Shown one piece after another: positions 10,886 to 21,771 of a stretch of 64,000 nucleotides of DNA. This DNA is from Roridomyces roridus. Its lineage: Eukaryota > Basidiomycota > Agaricomycetes > Agaricales > Mycenaceae. The notes beneath the pieces were generated by a model, which was not told the DNA's origin, ran no database searches, and saw only the letters and a list, made by a program, of their open reading frames with translations. The stretch lies in contig JARKIF010000007.1 of assembly GCA_029378245.1 (NCBI GenBank), positions 496,001 to 560,000 of the forward strand, given 5' to 3'. A program made the position numbers and the translations under genes. Within the stretch, counting starts at the first letter, position 1, and every line of letters begins with the position of its first letter.

Positions 10886-13381
10886 CTACGCGCTTCTCGT
10901 CGCAATTCTCGATGCGCGTCGCTTGGGCACCGGCGATGAATGGGCCGACTCGAGCTGTAAATGTTTTCATTCAGCGCTCGCACGCGAAGAGACATCGCTG
11001 ACTGACCTTGTCCTCCAATTTGGCCAAGCTCGCCATCTGAGCTGTCCTGAGTTGGGAAACCGCCTCCTTGAGCCCCTGGATCGTCAACTCATCGGTTTCC
11101 TTCGCTGCCTGCACTTCCAGAAGCTCGCCCTCAACCTCCTCCACCAAGGCGATTGCACCCGCCCTCTCAGTTTCCAGCCTCTCACCCCGGCGTTGCTCAT
11201 TCTCAAGCGCAGTCGTCAGCCGACTCACATCACCCTCGAGACGTCCCGCTTGTGCCGCTAGCTCCTCCTGCGCGGTCAACAGTTCCCGCGTGAGACGGTC
11301 GACGTCGCTCCGAGCCGACGCCAGCATGCATTCCTTATCGGCCATGTCCGCATTATGTGCGGATACAGATTCGACCAGAGTCTGCTCCAGTTGGCGTACC
11401 TGCTCGTCGAGTTGCTGGATTTGCTGGTCCTTGTCCTTGATCAAGTCTCTCGCCTCGCCCTCCACCCGCGCAAGGTCTGTAATCAGCGTCGCCTTGGCGG
11501 CGTCAGAGGCAGCCAGTTGATCACGGAGTCCGCCATTGTCATCCCGTGCGACCCCAATCGCCTTCTGCAACTCCTGCTCCGCCGAACTTGCCTCGATAAG
11601 CCGCGCGTCCCGGTCGAGCAACTGCCCCTCGAGCCCCCGGATGCGGTCTGCCATCTGCACGCCCTCGGCCTTGCGCAAGTCAGCCTCCCCCCGCACGGTG
11701 TTCAGGCTGTTCTCAAGGATCCCAGCATTGAGCCGCGAGGTCTCGAGCTCGCTCTGCGTCTGCACCAACTGGTCCTGAACACGCTGCACCTCGGTGATCC
11801 GTGCTGAAAGCGCATCATCCAGTGCCGAAATCTGCTTCAAGGCCTCGGCCCCCGCCCGCGCGGACGTCTCCAACTCCTTCTTCATGTCCACTAGCTTGGT
11901 GTCAAGACCCGAGCCCCGGGCCTCGGCGTCACGGAGCTTCGTCGTCAACTCATCGCGTTCAGCCAGGCACCGCCCGACTTTGTCCGCTAACTCCGCTTTC
12001 ACGCGCTCGAGGGAAGAGATTGAGGAAGTGTGGGATGCGATGAGGCCGTCTTTCTCGAGGAGACGCGCGGTGTAGGTGGTGAGCTCAGTCTGCAGGGTAT
12101 CAATGCGAGCGTTCTTAGTCGAGAGTTCGAGTGCGAGTTCGGATAGTTTGTGTTCTAGTTGTTCAGTGCCGCTCGGGCGATCAAGAGAGAAAGTCTAGAA
12201 GAGTTCTAGAAGGAGCGGAAAAATAGAGGACGGAACACACCGTTTGTTTGTTCTTTGCCGGCGTCGCATCGGGAGTAACAAGAGGGTTTGTAAAATGGAC
12301 AGGAACGCATTCATCCATCGCAATATCATTGTATTCACTGTTCGCATCGAGCTCGGTGGGCGCAGGCGTGGGCTGTTTACTCAGTTGGTCAATAAAAGAT
12401 CCTGATTGTGTGCGGATGACGGCGTTGTGCGGGGTCAAGGACAATACCATCGTCGTATCACTGAGTCGAATGGGTGAGCATGATATCGCGGCTAATGTGG
12501 ACCCATAAGGACACATACACGTACGGAGGATCATCGTGATCGTAGCTTTGGTCGGCAAGTTGACCGCGTAGATCGTTTATCTCATCCTCCTTGTGCTGGA
12601 GAATCTCCTTTAGGCGCGCGAGTTCTTCGCTCTCGTCATCGTCGAGGACCGTGAGCGGAGATTCGGCACGCAGCCGATCGGCCTCGCGAGCGCGTTCGAG
12701 GATGGTGATCTCCTCGACGAGCTGTGCCTTGGTTTTGTACGTAGAGATGGTGGACATCCGAGGGCGCTTGGAGGACTTGGGCGGGACGTATTCATCGCCT
12801 TCTTCGTCGTCGGAGCCGTCTGTGTGGCGAAGACGCTTCGTGGCGGGGACAGCCACCGGATGGGTAACTTGTTTCCAAAGTAAATCTTCTTGTTCCGTCG
12901 AGAGGCTCTCAGTACCGGGAAGCTGAAGGAAGAGTCGCGCACTGGCGATGCTACAAAAGATGAGTTGAAGAATGGGAAAGCGTGGTCGGGACGTACCGTT
13001 TCTTTCCATTCGGAGTCAAAATGTAGGACGCAGATTCTGTGGGCGAGGGGGCGAGAATACCGTCCTCTTCCTGTAGGAAGCTGATCAGAGACGGAAGCGC
13101 AGAGGATGATGAAAGACGCACAAGACGGTGAACCGTTCTCGTCACCCAAGACTTCCAATTCGGACCCAACTTGTCCTTTCTGCCGTTGGCGGTCTTCTGT
13201 ACCTGAGTTCTGAGTGAAGCAAGATGTATCGCGTGTTTTTTGTGCTCCCGCTGAATCTGCGAGAAGGATTGGAGAACGCCTGCGTAGTGTGGCGTCAGAC
13301 GCAACGGTAAGCAGTGACAAAAGGAGACGCACGCTCTGCGTAGCTGATCTTGGCAGCTTTCTTGTTCTTGGAGGCAACCAT
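10886..13381 (-). CDS. Long coiled-coil protein of unknown function
   Basis: Starts MVASKNKKAAKISYAERVL at 13381. At least six exons. Spliced reading gives a globular N-terminal part (HRLVRLSSSSALPSLISFLQ, NGKKR), then an acidic/basic linker with a likely nuclear signal (ATKRLRHTDGSDDEEGDEY, SSKRPRM). A long coiled coil follows from about residue 200 to the end, with heptad-like Leu/Gln/Glu/Arg repeats. The last exon is short and ends KRRASRIATRSA, joined through the intron after KLEDK. An intron lies within DPP...SDTTMV near 12460-12520. No catalytic motif is visible. Long coiled coil plus basic tail suggests a structural nuclear or chromatin-linked protein, but this is inference. Confidence 0.7.
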
Positions 13382-13991
13382 CGGGGTATCGCAAGCACTG
13401 AATGGATGGTGGATGGTGGAGGGAGAAGGAAAGAGTGGCGCTGCGTGACAATGACGCGCTTTAAGAGGGGCTACATCACGTGCACCGTGACGGTCCCGCC
13501 ACGCATGACTCGAAAAGGCAATTACCGACGGCGGGTTGATGCGCCTCCCGACAGCCGAGTCATGGTGTGTAATCATAATCCAGATCTCGATGGCTTGTTT
13601 ACAAGCCAAAGGAGCCAAGTTAAAATGTCCCTTGACGACAACCACGGTGATCAGATACTTGAGAACTCAGTGGTTGCAATGACACCGGCGATGGTTGAAC
13701 TCGGCCCTGAAATCAGAAATACAGGCACGAATGGTGTCCTTGTCCATGGTCACCGGCTGCCGGTCGTAGGGTGTTGGGACTGTACATCAGCAGGGTCGGC
13801 ATACTCCAGGACTACTACCAACATCTCTTCAGCCACACAACTTGAACCATGGAACCGGGTTCCGGTTGAACGTTCTGATCAATTTCTTCCTTCTTGCCAC
13901 CATCTTGCAACATCGAGGCAAGTTTGGATTGGCAAATACGTGATACACTCTCCTACAACGTAATCTTACACTGGGCGACGCTTCAAACCTT
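13382..13991. other. Intergenic; left edge of the SDR duplication block
   Basis: The sequence from about 13800 to 13991, read on the minus strand, matches the 3-prime flanks of the other two SDR copies (33728-33920 and 36853-37020): GGTTTGAAG, CAGTGTAAGA, TAGGAGAG and TGTGGCTGAAGAGATGTTG recur in order. The rest, 13382-13800, shows nothing recognisable and holds the promoter of the coiled-coil gene. Confidence 0.6.
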
Positions 13992-14991
13992 TTACCAAGC
14001 ACACTGCCCTCCATCGACCTTGATGCTACGCAACCATCAGCCCCTCACACCCCGGAAAAAAGTCAGAATACTCACTCGCTGCCGGTGCAGAACGTCGCCC
14101 CATCCGAAGCCAACCAAAGCGCGGCTCCACGCAGCTCGTCCGGACGACCGAACCTCCCCATCGGATTCTGACCGCTCAACTTTTCTTTCAGACCAGGTTG
14201 CGTATCAAGGAAGCTGCGGGTCATGCTGTTGGCGGCATGGTAAGCTCAAGTACACGAAGAGAATTCAGAGCGCCTACTCCGTGTAAATGTAACCTGGACT
14301 GATGGTATTCACCCGGATTCCCTTGGGTGCGAGCTCACACGCCATGGAGCGAGCCATCTGGAGGACGGCGGATTTACTCGTGTTGTATGCGACCCAGTGT
14401 TGATCCTGCAATATTTCAGCTCGGTCCCAGAGATGGAGTGAAGAGACGCACAGGGTTAGTGATCGTCCCACTCATCGACGCAGTCATGATGATACTCCCC
14501 GGAATTCCCAGCTTCTCCATCTGCCGACCCGCTGCCTGAGCAGTGAACAAGACGCCGGAGACGTTGATATCCATGACCCTCTTGAAATCCTCAGCCGGAT
14601 ACTCCAAACACTCCGCCCCGTGCAAGATGCCCGCATTCGCCATGCACACGTCAATCCTCCCCTCCTTCGCCACGATATTCTCTACCACTTCCCACATTGC
14701 CTTCTGGTCCGTCACATCGCCACTAACGTACTCCAGCCTGCCGGTGTTGGGCTCGGGCAGGGAGGCAGCCCAGCTCTGGACCGTACGCCAGCTTTCGTCG
14801 GGCGAAGAGGGGAGGTCGAGGCAGTAGACCACGGCCCCAGCCTCTGCGAAGCCGAGAGCGATTTCGAGCCCAATGCCACGGTGCCCGCCAGTGACGAGTG
14901 CGACGCGATTGGCAAGCGAGAAGAGTGCGGCTGTTGAGCGCTGAGGTGCAGAGCCTGCGAGGGCAGCAGTGACGCCGACTGTGGTGGTCAT
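13992..14991 (-). CDS. Short-chain dehydrogenase/reductase, copy 1 (SDR-1)
   Basis: Classical SDR of about 280 residues, ATG at 14991. The Rossmann motif TGGHRGIG, the acidic D after strand 2 (YCLDLPSS), MANAGIL, the serine region IIMTASMSG, and the catalytic YNTSK are all present, followed by SPGYIYT. It should reduce or oxidise a carbonyl/alcohol with NAD(P); resemblance to fungal arabinitol/mannitol/sorbose-type SDRs is noted, substrate not known. Four exons: after NP (GTGCGTCTC...TTGCAG), after YIYT (near 14215-14280), and inside the final GSD (joins [10 protein letters not shown]). It is almost identical to the copies at 32723 and 35847. A TATATAAAA box sits about 32 bases upstream. Confidence 0.92.
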
Positions 14992-15022
14992 TCTGTAGGG
15001 GAGTGGGATTTCGAAGCAGCCG

Positions 15023-15031
15023 TTTTTATAT
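15023..15031 (-). promoter_or_regulatory. TATA box of SDR-1
   Basis: Minus-strand TATATAAAA sits about 32 bases before the SDR-1 ATG. The same element is kept upstream of copy 2 (32681-32689) and is missing upstream of copy 3, which supports it as functional promoter sequence. Confidence 0.6.
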
Positions 15032-15159
15032 ACCGGGGATGTGAGAAAGGAGGGTCGGCTGACCTCGCGCTGGGAACTTGTTTACTTTGATATCCCTCAG
15101 AGTGCGGAGGCCCGCTCCTGACTCCCGCCTTGATCTGAGTTCAACATTGATCCTACGCG

Positions 15160-15540
15160 GCATGTTGAAATGGTATCCAATTCCTTCCACTGCACTTCTT
15201 GGAGATACAGAGAAGAAAACTCTTGCCAGAAATGCATGTCGCCACTTTGGACTTGAAAATAAGAATGCGGGCAAGCATATTTCGTTCTCGAAAGCAATGC
15301 GATTTTCGAACTTGCCGTGATGCCGTGTTAGATCAATTCCCTTGAACTGAGCCATGTTGAAAATCATATCCAATTTTTCCCACTGCACTTCTTTGACATA
15401 CCAAGAAGAAATCTTGCCAGAAATGCTTGCCGACACTTTGGACTTGAAGCTAAGAATGCGGGTAAGTAAATTTCGTCGTTGCAAGAAATACGATTTTTTG
15501 AACATGCCGTGATGCCGAGTCAGATCAATTCCCATGGACT
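15160..15540. repeat. Two-unit direct repeat of about 191 bp between SDR-1 and the pectinesterase
   Basis: Two diverged tandem units share GATCAATTCCC, TTGAAA, CCACTGCACTTCTT, ATCTTGCCAGAAATGC, CACTTTGGACTTGAA and AAGAATGCGGG in the same order. The AAGAATGCGGG landmarks lie 191 bases apart. A related single unit occurs inverted at about 32340-32560. A 192-codon minus-strand open frame passes through both units but is probably a by-product of the repeat. The region is the shared intergenic segment of the SDR/pectinesterase block. Confidence 0.7.
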
Positions 15541-15717
15541 GGAAGTTCGACTTCCTCGCACCTGCACCCGCGCAGAAATCAGCTGGCAAACCCCCGCCCC
15601 GCATTCGCTACCGGCCCGGACCAATGACCAACATCGTGATCAGTCCTTTCCAATGTTTCTCCGCGGTATCCAACATCCTCAAAAGCGGCCGCCTGCAACC
15701 CTCCTTCCCTCAGTCCC

Positions 15718-16877
15718 ATGGCGTCTAAATCCCTTCTCGTTACCCTCCTGTTCACCCTCATCTCGCAAATTCTCGCCGCCTCACGCACGACACCGCCCTC
15801 TGGAGCCATCGTCGTCCGCGCAGGCACCACAACCTCGGGGGAATTCGCATCGCTTGGTGCAGCGATCAGCTCGCTGCCCAACGACGGCAGTGCGCGGTCC
15901 ATCTTCATTTATCCGGGTACCTACGCTGGCCAAGTCGACATCACGCGCACCGGTGCGCTCACGGTGTGTGCATTTGACTTGCGAGAGTCTGCAATTTTGA
16001 GTTATTATCCCAGATTTACGGATATACAAGTGATACGACGACCTACACCGGCAACCAGGCTATCTTAACCGCTGCCGGCAACGCGACCACAGCAGGTTCC
16101 GACGACGCCAGCGGCACTTTGCGGGTCCACACGAATAATTTCAAGATGTACAACGTTAACGTGAAGAATACCGTGGGACCGGGCGTGCAGGCGATTGCAC
16201 TCAGTCCAGTATGGGAGCCAGGCGGGATTCTATGCGTGTGGTTTCTATGGATATCAGGACACGCTTTATGCGAATGAGGGGACGCAGGTGTATTTGAAGG
16301 GGTACATCGAGGGCGCTGCTGACTTTATCTTTGGGCGCGAGGGATCTGCGTACTTTGGCGGCAACACTATCGCGGTCAACGGTCCGGGTCATATCACGGC
16401 GAGTGGCAGGGAGTCGAACGATTCTGGAAGTTATGTCTTCAACCAGAACACGATTGTTCTTGCGTCGGATGCCGCTTCTGGGACAAGTGGTAATATTTTC
16501 CTGGGGCGGCCGTGGGCAGGTAGGTCCTTTCAAGTCTCCGAGTCCCAACGAAACCTGAACCTGTTGTAGATTTCGCCAAGTATTAGTCTCACATCTCCAA
16601 AGACAGATACTTACCCATGCCTTACAGAGTCGTATTCAAGAACACGGTAATTACTGCGCCGATGAACAAGGCTTTGTGGTCAGAGTGGAGCACTGCGACG
16701 CCCAACACTGATAATATCCTATTTGGCGAGTACAATACGACGGGATCGGGGGCGAGCGGAGCGACGAGGCCGAGTTTTGCTACGGTTCTGAGCGCGACGC
16801 AGGCTGCGACGTATAGTATCTCGAGTGCGGTGGGCAGCGGGTACACGAGTTGGGTGGATGCGGCGTATATTGTTTGA
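15718..16877 (+). CDS. Secreted pectinesterase (CE8), with one apparent frameshift
   Basis: ATG at 15718 gives an N-terminal signal peptide (KSLLVTLLFTLISQILA). The right-handed beta-helix pectin methylesterase core follows: IYGYTSDTTTYTGNQ, SQAGFYACGFYGYQDTLYA (catalytic Asp), GYIEGAADFIFG (second Asp) and LGRPWA (Arg). It would demethylate pectin outside the cell. Introns: 15964-16013, 16520-16569, 16580-16627. The last two flank a 10-nt exon (16570-16579). Around 16203-16208 the upstream frame GVQAIALS and the downstream frame YGSQAGF differ by one base next to a CC pair, so the gene as written is frameshifted: real decay or sequencing error. The first 50 or so coding bases are duplicated at 32117-32167. 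Confidence 0.85.
16570..16579 (+). other. 10-nt microexon in the pectinesterase gene
   Basis: The bases ATTTCGCCAA lie between TTGTAG and GTATTAGT. Joining them to the flanking exons gives GRPW-ADFAK-VVFKNT, the expected pectinesterase sequence. Omitting them breaks the frame. Confidence 0.65.
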
Positions 16878-17149
16878 AGAGACTTGTTTTGACAGGCTTT
16901 TGATGAATGCTTGATCCCGAACCACCACCCTGTTGCCTTTATGAGTAATTGGAGCGCCAGCGGGATTGAAATCCGGTCGGATAGAGGAATGACAGGTCGA
17001 CGCAAGTAATTTCCGGTGCCTTTACTTTCATTTCGGCTTACCATGCTACGCAGAATTCCGACTTACGAGCGTACTAGTTTACTCAACTACTTGCCTGGGT
17101 TGGCCCACGTGTACAGGCTTCCATTAGTCTTTTTTGCTTGCTCTCGTTC

Positions 17150-19263
17150 ATGGCTCAGCACCGTCCCCCTGGCCCTCAGTCCATCCCTGAATCGCTCGAC
17201 CTCATCAAGGCTGAATTCGATCTTCTTACTGCCCAAGTTGCCCTGGCGCGTAGAGAGCGCGACGAATGCGAGGCTACGTGTACGTCAATTCATACTCTTT
17301 TTTCCTCTTGCTCTACACAACTCTTTAGTGACAGGCGCAGGTGGGCGAGCTGAATGGCATACGCCAAGCGCTCTACGAGCTCGAGACGCAGCATGGCAAA
17401 CTGAGGCATCACTATGAGGAGGAATTGGGGAGGGTGAGGGCCGAGTTGCATGCTGCGAGACAGGGAATGGGTGTACCGCCTCCACAGCATCGCACGTCCC
17501 TGCCTCCTCCGCCTCTCTTGATGACAGAGCGCGATCGAATACCGGAGAGAGAACGTGACCGGGATCGAGACAGAGAACGCGACCGTGACTCCAAGCGCCT
17601 CAAGCCAGACCGCACACGCCCACTAGCAGTAGTGCCTGTTCCTCCTCCTGCCCCTGCCCCCGTCGAGCCGCAACTGGTCCCCACCATGGCATTCTTCGAG
17701 GATCTGGACCTGCCCAATATACCCCCACACCTCAAAAAGGAATCGCCCGCGTCAGCACACGGTGCCGAATGGTTCGCGGTGTGGAATCCCTCGGTCAAGC
17801 CACGACGTATAGGAGACGTGGCCCTGCTGCATACGCTCCTCCATGAATCGTAAGTAGACCGGCGACGGCGGTGGCGGCGCACTCCACTGACAGCCTGCAT
17901 AGTGTCGTCTGCTGCGTTCGCTTCTCGAAAGATGGCCGATTCTTGGCGACGGGGTGTAATCGGACTGCCCAAGTGTTCGACGCCCGAACAGGCGCCAAGG
18001 TTTGGTACTACCACTTGCCTTCTCTACTCGACTTGGAGGAACTGAGATCTCTGTAGCTCGCTCATCGACCCGGCAGTTCCAAAGGGTGGGGATCTTTACA
18101 TTAGGAGCGTCTGTTTCTCTCCAGACGGCGTTTTGTTGGCGACGGGTGCCGAGGATGCGCAGATCAGAGTGAGTCTCTACTTTCCCCCTTGCTCGCCAAC
18201 TTATATCCTAGATATGGGACATTGCGAAAAAGCGCATCATCACTGTTCTTTCCGGCCACCAGCAGGAGATCTACGCACTCGACTTTTCTGCCGACGGACG
18301 GTTCGTCGTCTCGGGCTCGGGCGACAAGACTGTCCGGATATGGGACATGGGTAGCTCGCCTGCATCGCCAGCGGGGTCGTCTCCACCATGTCAAGTTCTC
18401 ACCGTCACCGACACTGCGCCGCCCAAATCGCCGACGTTGGCGCGGACGTCGCCTGCACCTGCGCCGGATGGCGGGATCACATCTGTGGCAATCTCGCCCT
18501 CGGGCACGCGTGTTGCGGCGGGAGCGTTGGATTCGCTTGTTAGAGTCTGGGATGTGAGGACTGGCGCGCTGGTCAGGCGGCTGCGTGGGCATGGGGATAG
18601 CGTGTATAGTGTTGCTTTCGTGCCAGAGGTGCCTGGGGGCGCTGCCAGCAGAGGCATGGGGCTTGTCAGTGGTGGGTTGGATCGGACGGTCAAGGGCTGG
18701 GATTTGGGATTGCCTTCGCCGTGGAAGGAGGAGAGGCCGACCGTGTTGGGTTGGAAAGAGGGAGGGCCGACGACCCCGTCCGGGTCCAAGGGACGGAAGG
18801 ATGGGGAAGATGAGGGTAAATGTACGATGACTTTTACAGGGCACAAGGTGCGTTTTGTCGACTTTACGATGCTCAACTAATTATTCGCAGGACTATGTGC
18901 TGTCGGTGGCCGTGTCGCATGACGGTGAATGGGTCGTCTCGGGTTCCAAAGACCGTGGCGTGCAGTTCTGGGACGCCAAGACGGGCGTCGTCCAATGTGT
19001 ACTCCAGGTAAAATATGCGTTGTTTTGGTACTTGCAAATGCTCACCCTTACCCAGGGACACAAAAATTCAGGTGGGCATTCCGTGTGTCTCTAGTTTTCT
19101 TTCTGACCTCGTTGCAGTCATCTCCATCGACTTGAGCCCTGCAGGGAACGTGTTGGCTACCGGCAGTGGTGATTGGCATGCACGTATATGTCTGTTTTCT
19201 TCTCTACTTTCTGCTCGTCGTCGCACTAAAACAACTGCAGGGGGCTATGATGTGGTTTCGTAG
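17150..19263 (+). CDS. tup1: Tup1-like WD40 transcriptional corepressor
   Basis: ATG at 17150. An N-terminal helical region (residues about 10-95, [21 protein letters not shown] and the [19 protein letters not shown] coil) matches the Tup1 tetramerization domain. A low-complexity part follows with Arg/Asp/Glu repeats and proline runs, then the fungal Tup1 linker [21 protein letters not shown] seven-bladed WD40 propeller comes next ([100 protein letters not shown]). At least six introns, mostly inside the propeller. In fungi Tup1 works with Ssn6/Cyc8 to repress transcription in the nucleus. The final blade ends early (HARGYDVVS), shorter than usual but plausible. Confidence 0.9.
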
Positions 19264-19451
19264 AGGATTGTTTTCTTGTGTACCATAGGATGTTGTAATT
19301 CGTCTAATCACGCGCTGACGCCCGCCGCCCGTCAGCCAAGCATGTCCCGGAAATGCATGTCGGACGTCCGCTGACCATTGAGCGAGTAGTGGCACTGGTC
19401 ACTCCTCTTCGCCTCCGCTGTCATAAGGCGTCTTTCTGGTCGCCACTCACC

Positions 19452-21609
19452 ATGTCGCCCACAATCTATAAGTCAGCCTACCCCGACGCCGACATTCCCC
19501 AGACGTCCGTCTTTACGCGCCTCTTTGCCTCCAAGGGTCCCGGAGACGTCGGTGGCTTCCCTGGCTCTTCTTCTGCTTTCATCGACGCCTCGTCTGGCAC
19601 GACACTGACGCGTGCCAGTCTCCTGGACTTGTCCCTGCGTTTCGGCCATGGCTTACGTACTCACCCCGCCCTCGCGTCGCGCGCCAAGCGGGGCAACACG
19701 ATCCTCATCTTCTCGCCCAACTCGCTCGCATGGCCCGTCATCCTCTTCGGCTCTGTCGCAGCGGGCCTTCGCTGTACGCTTGCAAACAGTGCCTACACCC
19801 CGGCAGAGCTGAAGCACCAGTACACCGATAGCGGTGCCTATCTCATCATCACGACCGACGAGGGGCTCGGTGTCGTCCGTGAGATGCTCGGGCTGCTTGG
19901 TGTGCCCAAGAAGGATGCCGATCGGCGGATTGTTATTACCACTCAAGACTTGAGGTGGGCGGGAGGTCCTGGTGCCAAGCCCAGTGTGGATGTCTCGACG
20001 CTCGTGAGCATGGAGGAACTGCTCAAGGCGGGCAAGTTGGGGCAGGAGGAGAAGTTTGAGGGTGCGTTGAGTGACGAGACGCTGTATTTGTGCTACAGCT
20101 CTGGGACGACGGGGAAGCCCAAGGGCGTCGAGGTTCGTGTTTCTTTTTCTTTCCTTTTATGCGGGACTCATTTGCTGCCAGTCGACGCACCGTAACATCC
20201 AGTCCTTACTTTCCATCGTCCCCGCGACGTTTCTGCGTAACGGTCCAGAGGACATTATACTCTCCATATTGCCTCACTATCACATCTACTCGCTCGCTCA
20301 AGGACTGCACCTGCCTTTAATCTACAACCTCCCCGTCGTCATCCAGACGCGCTTCGAGCCCGTCTCCTTCTGCGCCAACATTGAGAAATACAAGATCACC
20401 CTCAGTCTGATCGTGCCGCCAGTCCTCGTCGTGCTGGCCCGTCATCCCGGTGCGAGCCATTGTTTCTCTTCTATTATCGTAAAATTCATTTCATATCAGC
20501 GGTGGAGCAATACGACCTCTCTACGCTCAAGTATCTGGTTTCCGGTGCTGCTCCGCTTGGCAGAGATTTGGTGCACCAGGTTAAAGCGCGACTCCTGGCC
20601 AAGCGCAGACCCGACCAGCCGTTGGATATCGTCCAGGGTGCGTCGCGTCTCCCGTTTTCTGCGACATTCTCACCTCCAAACAGGTTTCGGGATGACGGAA
20701 ACCTCGCCCACGACTCACCTTCTTCCCCAGGCAGACTCTGAGCGCAAGATCGGCAGTATTGGGCCTCTTCTGCCCAACCTCGAGGCCCGACTCCTCGAGG
20801 ACGAAGATGGTCTTGTTGATGCTGGAGAGGGACAGCCTGGTGAGCTGTGGCTGCGTGGTTTGAGCGTGATGAAGGTGGTCGTTAACCTCCAATTCATTTC
20901 ATTTCCGTTGACCGTCGCGCATCGTCTAGGGATACCTCAACAACCCGACGGCGACGGCCAACTCTATCACTGCCGACGGGTGGTTCAAGACGGGGGATAT
21001 TGCGATCCGCGACGCGGAGGGGTTCTATTATATTGTCGACCGGAGGAAGGAGCTCATCAAGTACAAGGTGCGTTGTTGCCGTTATTGGTCAACAGACATT
21101 GATTCTTGTGGCAGGGTTTCCAAGGTCGGTTGTGTGTGTCTTTTGAGTTTTAAATGGCATTCAAATCCATGCAGTTCCTCCTGCCGAGTTGGAGGGTGTC
21201 CTACTTACGCACCCCGAAATCGCCGACGCTGCTGTCATCGGAGTCGACAGCGTTGAGGAAGCTACTGAGCTCCCGCGGTGAGTCGTTTGTCGAGTTACAA
21301 TCTCTACTGACGATCGGATAGCGCTTACATTGTTGCTGCGAATCCCGACAAGGTGAAGACGCCCGAGGCCAAGGCGGCGTTTGCACAGAGCGTCGCAAAG
21401 TGGATGGAGACCAAGGTCGCGCGACACAAGTTCCTCCGTGGGGGCGTTGCTATCATTGACATCATTCCGAAGAGGTGCGCTCCCTTTGACTTTTTCTTGC
21501 AGCCAAACTGAAGATTTATAGTGCTTCGGGAAAAATCCTTCGTCGCGAGCTGCGAGACAGCGCAAAGGTGGAGGCCAAGCGCGCCTCCCCGGCCAAGGCC
21601 AAACTTTAG
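19452..21609 (+). CDS. 4-coumarate-CoA-ligase-like AMP-binding enzyme, probable peroxisomal
   Basis: Start taken at MSPTIYKSAYPDADIPQTSVF (19452); an in-frame ATG at 19353 gives an unlikely extension. ANL-superfamily motifs are intact: YSSGTTGKPKGVE (AMP/ATP loop), GFGMTETSPTTH, GWFKTGDIAI, YYIVDRRKELIKYKGFQ and the catalytic lysine in SASGKILRREL. It should activate a carboxylic acid as acyl-AMP and make the CoA thioester. About seven exons; introns follow KGVE, ARHP, DIVQ, SVMK, IKYK, GFQ, ELPR and IPK. The protein ends in AKL, a PTS1-type signal, so peroxisomal location is inferred. The acid substrate (phenylpropanoid, fatty or other) cannot be told from sequence. Confidence 0.88.
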
Positions 21610-21771
21610 AAGTACATTATTACTTGCCTGCATCCTGTATCCTTACTTTACGCCTAATTTCTTATTCTGGACATGTCGTGAATCAATGGGGATAACCCCG
21701 GTTTCTTAATTTATTCGAGCACTCTCGCACTCAGGGGACATGCGTCACTGGCCTCTACCACCTCGACAGCG

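Noticed and set aside
15026..15604. 192-codon minus-strand open frame with internal repeats
   Set aside because: It follows the 191-bp DNA repeat through intergenic sequence, has no recognised domain, and is not preserved in the inverted copy at 32 kb.
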